From NCBI GenBank assembly GCA_964200185.2, contig CAXNAD020000093.1, positions 1-30,038 on the forward strand: a stretch of 30,038 nucleotides of DNA, given 5' to 3'. Under the pieces are notes generated by a model. It was not told where the DNA came from. It made no database searches and saw nothing but the letters and a program-made list of their open reading frames with translations. This document shows, one piece after another, positions 14,001 to 23,000 of the stretch (positions within the stretch are counted from its first letter, which is position 1; the number at the start of each line of letters is the position of its first letter). The translations under genes were made by a program, and so were the position numbers. Source of the stretch: Choristocarpus tenellus KU-1152 (lineage: Eukaryota; Phaeophyceae).

Positions 14001-17000
14001 TGATTGCTCTGGTCTTAACTGCAGTGTTAACATGGTATGCATTCCCAAGTCCATGTCATCCCCTATTGCAATGCTGTGAGGGATGTCGTACAGCTTCATG
14101 GGGAGGAAGTTGTTGAAAACTTGAAACGAAAAGCCCGAATTACATGGAGATCTCGAGCACATCTAGCTGTGCCTTCCGACAGATACTTGGGAAAAACATA
14201 CGTACATTATTTTTCATTTGAGGACTGAGATTAGTTGGTTTGGTTTGTCCTCTTTCTCTTGTACGGGCGCACACTAAATCTATTTGATGCTTGCTTTGTG
14301 CTTTGTTAGTTAATTCTCCTCTTGCACCCTTTTCCCACAATGCCTCTTTAAACCCTGTTCTTGTTGACCAAACTGTAGAACCTTCTACTTTCCCACCTGT
14401 TCTCTTTCTCTTCCTTCATATCTCACAACCTGTTTCAGTATGTGTTTCCTCTGACTGTGTTCATTCTTTATTTTTCTCTGTATGCAGGTATGGACTTGAG
14501 GAGAACCAGCTTGGAGTAGATCTCAATACGCTGGCTGCAGAGGATTCACATGAGAAAAGCTTCCTAGAAATTTTCGAGGGGGAGTACACCGCCAGTGTAA
14601 GTGAAATGTGCCGATTTTCATATCCTTTAGAGCTCAGTCACTACAAGCAAAAACATATGTTGTCATGGAGGGTGTTAAGACCCCAATATTGTAGCCATTG
14701 GGAAATGCTTGACTTCATTCACGAGATTGGGAACTGTGTTACATGTTGGAAGCTCTTGAATGAATTGCCAAATGAATTGAAATAGTCTATTTTAGCATGG
14801 TACTCCATACTCTGGAGTAATTTGCAACTGTATGGGGAGTGTATGTGAAATTGAACCTTTACCAATGGGATGAGTGTTGAATAAATACCAAACGTGAAGA
14901 TAGAAGTGTAGCAGGAATTTTGTGTTGGTATTAACATTGCACTATGTGAAGATCTTTACTGGTAGCGTGTGATGATTTCTGACTTCTGACACATCATACA
15001 CTTTGTTCATAGATCCCCTTGATGTGGTGTGCGCATAAGCACTGGGCGAACCAAATCAGACTTATTTGTTTTTTTGCGTGGTGTCCAACACTATCTTTTT
15101 ATGCCTCTTTTTAGAGCACAACACAAGATCCAGGGTACTAACAGAGCAGAGTCACAACATTACGTTGGATGAAACTATGTGTAGATCGCTGAATGTGTGG
15201 AGTTTCATGCAGAACTGAATGAGGGGGGAGAGGGTTGGAGAAAGGGTGAAAATCTCACAGTGGATAATTTTTTTTCTTGAACAACTGGAGGGTACCTCAG
15301 AGCAAAGTCCTAGGAATATAGGTCACAAATCCATTGCAGCATGATACTGGTCTACTTTGAGGATAGCAGTTCATGAATTTCCATCCAGTCTCTATCACTT
15401 ATCTTAGGGACTCCATTACATTCTTACCATACTTGCCTACTTGACGCAAAATTTTGAATCAACACATATCGGCTGGCTATCCTATGCTGCCCATTTTTCA
15501 TTTCCACTCTCACTTGACCATTCATCAGAGGAGCTTTAGTTCAAGGCTGACCTCAAGGAAGTCGTGCCACTTGCCAATTGTAAACATACAAATGTTTACA
15601 AAACATCATTTTGATACCAGCTAACCCTATGTTTCCAATCCATCCCAGTCCGCCTCCCTGGTGACCAAAGACGTGGACCTTGCGACCTATCAACAGACAC
15701 TACTTGATGCTCAGGTAGCTGTACAGGTAAGGTCACATGACACTCCAGCTTGTATTTACTGTATTTTGGGATAATCACTTCAAGTCCACTCCATAGCCAA
15801 ATGCGGATGCAACTTCTCCGATCCTCTAGTGCCTACTCTTTAACAGAACATAATCTCCATACATTTCTTCTGCAGGAGGTATCATGGGTTTCTGATGTCT
15901 CCAGTGTAAAGGACAACTCCTGGCTTGCCGATTCCGCCACATCACTTCTTGGACCCACTGCAGAGGCAAGAATTACAGCTTGAATACAAACACTCCAACA
16001 CAACCTTCTTCGATACTTCTGAAATGCTCTTAAACAGTCTTTTTTCCCTAGGGGATACAGAACAAGCTTTGAGGGAGTCCTATGAAGTGTAGTGAGCCAG
16101 CGAGGGTTTGGTTGCAGTCTAGTGCTCTTGTTGCGCAATTGCAGTATGAACTGAAATTTTTATTTTGATCTTGCTGATGACCTGGTCCTAGAAGATTGGA
16201 CTTGCACCAACATACGACCACGGGGAAAGAGGAAGATGTAACGCTCATAATGGTTGCTGTATTGTTCTATCACTGCTGTGAAGAGAAGGTAGAAAGATAC
16301 CGTTTCCTACTCACACCTTTCCTCATCTTCTCTGTGACGGTATTTCGAACCAAATGGAGATGCTGCTTGACTTGACAAAACATTTTGACCCCTTTCACAG
16401 CCACTTCCCAGCAACTTGTTCAACTCCTCGTTTGAGACCTGGATACAGCAACAGGGTATTACCAGTGCGCAGAACTTCTACTGTGAAGATGGGTGAGATA
16501 TGGGGTGAGGGATTTAGATCCTGGGATGGGTGGGCGAGTGGTGGTGTCATGGGTGTCTAGTTTATGTCTGTGCTTCTGTAGGGGAAGGAACTTGAAGATT
16601 GTTGAGAGCACAGTCATTTCCGGCCACCCCATACAAGCAGTGGTTATCTTCGCCGTGTGGATCGCGGTAGAGAGGGAGGTAGGTGGTATCAAGTGATGCG
16701 GGTAAGTTGGGTGTGTGTTTGAATTTGGATTGGCGCCCAGTTTTGGTAAGTGATGGCTTGGGCAGGTATGTAGTCTGGCAATATTAAGGTTTCATCTTTT
16801 TCTGATCTGACTGCTTATACTGAGATGGACTTTAGTGCTGATAATCATCATGTGTCCCTTCTTTAGAAAAAAGTATCAATAAAAGCGAAATTCCTTTCCT
16901 TCTGACCTACACTCCAATCAACTGTTCCTTCTGCAACCGCATGACTTGGACATTTTTTTTCCATTGTGGCATGGACATTTGTGCAACGTTGTGTAGCACT

Positions 17001-20000
17001 GATGGATCTCGAGTGGACTGTACAGAGTATAATGCTGCCACAACTGTGATCAAGGCCAGCCTCCAGACTGTTTTCCTTAAGGATCAGGTGCTGATGTCTC
17101 TCAATCGATTGGTTATGCTGCCCTTGAATGCCCAATACCTCCCATCAGTTGTTCATTCCTACGGTACCTCTGCTCTAGTTGCAGATTGGACCATGATGAA
17201 CAAGCAGAGTCCTATGAACTCCCTTACAGTGATGCTTGATAAAGTGAAACAAGATAGCTGTTGGAAACACCTAATTGAACAGAAAAGGTTGATAGAAAAG
17301 GATTTCCTAGAACCCAGTGAGAACCCGATAATCGATGAGCACTTTGAGTGTATGAGACCAATCTGAACATTTTCTTGATTTAGAGATAGGGCAGAAGTCT
17401 CGATTTATACACCTTGAAATTGCTCCATATATATATATAGGTGATCGTTAAGTTGGGGAACTGTGATTCCATGTTCTCGGAAGTGCCCTGGAGTTCTACA
17501 TAAAATGTGACAAGTTTTTTTTGCAGTATATTAAACATTATATACTTTGGAGTACGTCATACATGATTTTTGTAGTTCTTACCGAAATGTCACTATTTAT
17601 ACCTTTGTTCCTACATTCCCCCTAAAAAATGATTCTTCTCCTTTGTACAAAGTATAGTATTGTATGGAGATTGCCCTGAACAACCACTTGGTTGACCAGT
17701 TAGGGCTTCTTAGATCAACAAGTGCTGAGCTCTAGTGTAATTCTTGTTTATTCAAATCAAACCATGATATTCTAGTGTTCTCGTTGATGAGCTGATGTAC
17801 TACCATCGGGGGAAAGAGCAAAAGAGCAACGAACACTGTATATTGTGTAGGTCACAAAGCCCCTAGCTCATACCCCTCTGGGGTATCATGAACACCCGTA
17901 GCAAGGCAGGAAGTAGGTCATTTGTTCCAGATTACTTCTTGCCTCCTCTTACACTTCAATAGGTCCAACAGTTGTTGCCCTCTGACCCATCTCCCCTCTC
18001 AGTTCATCCATGAATTAGTATCAGGTGTTATTATCCAAGTGTTGGATGCCTTTTCTCTTATTTATTATCCAAGTTGTCACGCATCATATCACTCACAACA
18101 TCATGCATCTGCACCACAATTTTGTGGATTATGAGCATATGCCATTTTTTTTAATATCAAGCCTCATGAAACATGAAGTGTAGAAATTGGGTGTGACTAC
18201 CCATCTCTCACTGATAAGGTAACACAACCCACGTTCGGATGATGATGAATCTGGGACAGCTCTTGATTCGTGCGACCATAGGCAAAGCATGTTCAATCAA
18301 CTCTGAGTATTATGTGACCTGCCATGTAAGTAGATGATGATTGATCTTCAGACGGAAAATCAGATTTTAGTGATCCTACATGTACAAGTAATGGATATCA
18401 TGGGTGCAGGGAAGCACTAGCAAGGTTATGCATTGCCCAAACATCAAGATTCAAGTGTGTTCCATCCACCACACACTTTTGTCCACTTCACTATTTATGT
18501 AGGTGTCCAGAGAGAATCAGGCAGATACTGTTAGGGATCTGAGGGATGCCCTAGATGGCGTGGACCCCAGCAGGGAAACATACGCATATGGTGAAAGGTA
18601 GGAACTGTTTGTGTGTGAGAGTACCCCAGTAGTTATATATTTATGTGCTGCAATAAATTCGGAAATATATATTTTTTCGTTATCGTAGGAAGTTTCTAGT
18701 TGCACTCCACAAATACTATTTCTTTGCCAAGCAAGATACAATTGAATGAAAGTATCTCAGAGGGTACGAGTTTTACCCTGTTTGTCCATTTGGGGCTTGG
18801 CTTCCCTCGAGGTGTTTGTGATATTTTACCTACTCCAAAATAGTTCGGAGTTGGTAAAATGTATACATTATGAAAAGGTGTGTCCAGAACAAGGATATTG
18901 ACACTTCCTAACAAACAAGATTGTCAAAATTACATCGAAATCGCAACATTGGATTTTGGCCCCCAAATGGACGCGGCTCTACCCTCCAAGATATTTTGGC
19001 TCATTGAGGTTCTTCCTTTGTTTTGAAGTGTAGGCATGCACAGGACAGGTGCACAGTAGTAAGATGGCACTTCCTATATTGCATGGTGATGCACAATACA
19101 GTGTACATGGGACATGGCTAGGCATTCATCCATGTTGTTGCATCACCCTTTTGCTAGCAATGCACGTAAAATTTCAGCTAGATAGAGTTTGTTACTGCAT
19201 TTGTTGAGGTGGATTGACCTATTGTATATTTTGATGTAGAGTAGAAGAGACTCGTTGTACGATATCACTAGAGGGGGTAGCAACCTTGCAGTGGATATGC
19301 AACTCATGGGTATTTGTTTTCTCATCATTCAGTGCGCCCAGTACTCCCTCGTTCTTTGCACAAGTCCATCATGTGTGGGATAGGTCAGGACACTGAGGTA
19401 TTGGACCACAAAGTCACTTTTCAACCCTTTTGTGAAGTATGTAGAAATGGCGAAAATCAAGAATTTTAAGTACGGGGTAATTTTGTTACATTTTCAAGGA
19501 AACCTTAATTCCCGTTAAGCCACAAATTTTTCTTCATAGTCCGCATATGACACTAAAGAATCTTGCCAGATGTTCCGTATGATGTTGATCATTACTAGTT
19601 CCAACAAAACCAATCCAATGATGTACAGGGAATGCCTTTCTGGGATTTCGTGTCTAGTGTATAGGTGCTCACTTCTCAACCTTCCAGGCAAGCTGCTTGT
19701 CAAATATTAATCTAGACTACTCCCCTCCTCCACTAGATTCCATATTTATGCATGTTGATTGCACTAATGGATGCATTGACATTTGTGTCACTTGCCCTGT
19801 TCTGCATGCCCTAGCTTCACATTGTACTCCCAGTATCTATACACATGGCAAAACTTGGGCTGGGTGATTGGGGGTGGTGCTGCTTGTGTTCTGGTCGTGG
19901 TTACATTGCTCGAGGGGAGTCTACTGCTCTCCCTGCTCATCTGCTTGTCGATTGTCATGGCAGTGCTCCAGGTTTGTACAAATTTAGGATGTACTGTTGT

Positions 20001-23000
20001 AACAAGTTTTAGATTGACGAACTAAGTGTGACAGCTGAACTTACCTCAATATGAAGTGAAAATCCATGCAGACTTGAAGAATGGGTGGGCTTGATTGATA
20101 GTTCCAGGATGCTAACATGTAAGGCTTTCATTCCCTAAAATGAATATGGCAAAAGGTAGATACTTGGTTCCCACTTTGAAATGACAATGGTTTCTTGTTG
20201 TGTGCCTTTCTTCCCTCTACTGCTCCAACGTCAGGTGTTTGGTGTGCTTGTGCTGATAGATGTGCGTATTAATGGTTTCAGCATTGTCAACCTCTGCGTC
20301 ATGGTGAGAAGATAGAAGGGAGGAAGAGAACAGACAAGGGGAGAAATAGATACCGTTTAAAAACTGTTAACATGTGAAAGACTGTAACCGTAACAAACTT
20401 GTTAACCACAACAAGCCACGCAAGCCTTTCTTTGCTTGGCAAAGAGTTGGTTGAATGGCTGTTTTCCATAACTAATGTGTAAGTTCTAGCAGGGAAGGAG
20501 TGTGTGAATTTTAATACTTTTTTATTATTATTTTTTGGCAAAAAGATACTGACCTTGAGCTGCACCTTGTTGAATCCAAGTCAGCACGATAGGCAAGTGC
20601 CATGACTTGAAGGCAAGTATAGTACAGAGGTGGAATGGTCAGTATAAATTGGTTGTTTCCTTCACTCCTCTTGTCCATGTTTGAGATATGCAGGCGAGAT
20701 AGGTCATCATCCTTAAGGTATTCAATCTATTCAATCGACCGAAATGAGGGGAGGGGGTAGGACACAACATTGGATCGAACTGGAAGACGTTCACACCTTA
20801 ATGATTAATGCTAGCACAGACAAGAGTCTCATTTTTGCTTCCTCGAAGTAGCTCAGCTATGGCAGCCTACCTTTTGCACTTGCAAGAGTCTCTCTCTTCT
20901 ATATCTATCTGATGGACATTTCGTATGTAGTTTTTGTAAGATTTGCAGCTGTCCTCCTCTGGGACCCAAACTTAACACGAGCACACTATAGTTTCCATAG
21001 GAGAGAACACAGCTTTTCTGTCTTGAATCAGGTCAGGTATGACAGCCGACCTCTCTCCCATTTTAGGTTTGTATCTATCTCTTTACAGTGTCTTCACAAT
21101 GTCAGAGAAATTCCCTTTAGTGGGTGTAAGTCTAAGCAAGAAGTAGGTCTGCCTTCGTTTTCCCATCTCATAATGCCAAGACAAGTGTTGTTTTTTCAAA
21201 GTTATTTAACCATGTATGTTGCCTGCTAATATTTGAAAAACAAAGGTAGAAATGGGTAGCCCGCCACTGTTTATATCGATATTTTGTTCTATTGATGGCG
21301 TGGTATGATGAGAAAGAAACTGTTGACAGTGTACATGCCATTACTTGCACTGTTTGTTATAGATGCATTACATCATATGCATTATGCCATATAGCTCCAG
21401 CGACTGCCCCTTTCCAAGTTGGCGGAAGGCAGGAGATTTCCGAAATGTTTAGCAGCCTGCCTGAGAAAGGACAGAAAGGGCCCAATATAATAACCTTGTA
21501 GCCCACATACATGTGGGTTCTTCGTCATTACGGAATCACAAAATCTGAGACTTGACCTCAAACTTGTGTTGTCTTCATTATTGTCGTGTCTTATCCGCAT
21601 GTCTTGGCCATTAAGTGTATTGTTGAAAGTTGACCTGTAAGTACCAATGTCAGGATAATTTTTGCACAAAATGTCAAAGTCATTGCCGAACCATTCCTTA
21701 GAGGTAGTATTGAAGAACTGTGTGTTTATTGAATGCCGTTACAGAGTGAGGAATTGAGTAGGAGGTTGCTTGAAGATTGAGTGATTTGAACGCGCTGCTT
21801 TTATAGTACCCTCTGTGGGGTTTTTCCCCCTCTGTGATCAGTGTGGATTGCTCGCATGCGTGATTTCTCCATGCTCAAGTGCACTTATTCCCTACTGTTG
21901 TGTTTTGTTTCCATAGATATGTACGTGTTATTTTTTACCTCATTTTGATAAGTCATTTTACCTTGTTTTCAATTGGCGCAAGAGTTCTCTTTACTCACGT
22001 CTCTTCATCCCACACAAACCTGAATGGTCGCACCCCTCTCCTCCATCAGATCGGCATGGTAGTGGAGTTCACTGCCCACATTGGCAGAGGTTTCCTGTTT
22101 GCCTCTGGGACCAAAGATGAAAGGATGGAGAAGGCCTTAACAGAGCTTGCGTGGCCTACATTTGCTGGTGCTTGCACCACTTTCCTTGCAGTGCTTCCTC
22201 TGACGTTCTCCAAGATCACATTGTGAGTGCTGCACCTCCATGATCGCAGCTGAATTTGTGTTTTTATTGTCAGGACTGTGCGTGTTTTGCAATTGCATGG
22301 AATTGTGTCTCAATTGTTTGGGTGTTGCATGCGAGCAAAGAAGTTTGTGGTTTTGGTATAATACAACATACACGCAAGACTCAAATGTTGTTTTGGAGCT
22401 GTTGTGTGTAATTTCTGCTTATCATCCCAAGGCTGTGATGCCTGTCTCCAACTGGAAGTGAACAAGTTCATCAACTCGACCTTCTAGATCATGAAATCCG
22501 GGTACTCAAGGTGGACTTCTCATACATACTAGTTGTGATTATTTTGTTCTCTACTACGGAGCATTTTCAATTTGGTCTCCACTATAGATACTGGATTAGC
22601 ATGGGCAAGATGTCCAGACTGTGTGTGCCTTCATGTCTGACCTGAAAGGAAATCCTGGCAGGGAGAAAGTGTAGTGAAATAGTGTAGTGAAGTGCACAGC
22701 AAGCACCGCTTCGAACTTGGAATGCATGTTACAAACCTTGTGACCTGTACCAAATGTACGCATTGTGGAACATCAACTGGAGCTGATTTGCTGTGCTGTC
22801 ACAATCATGATTGTGCTTCCCCAGCGTAATGTATCCCACATTCCGTTGCCTTGTTCATGGATGACCTCTCTTTTTGCATAATGATATCCTATTTTCCATG
22901 CCATTCCCATATCATTACATGGAAAAATATTGGATGGCACCACTTGAACACAATCTACCCTGCATCTTGGACGTGCCCAGCTTCCATAACTATTACTTTC

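Noticed and set aside
16582-16680. Candidate exon after tgcttctgtag with an open frame to a gtaggt donor
   Set aside because: Exon 18 joins exon 19 directly in phase and in a family-like sequence; inserting this piece ends in phase 0 and breaks the frame.
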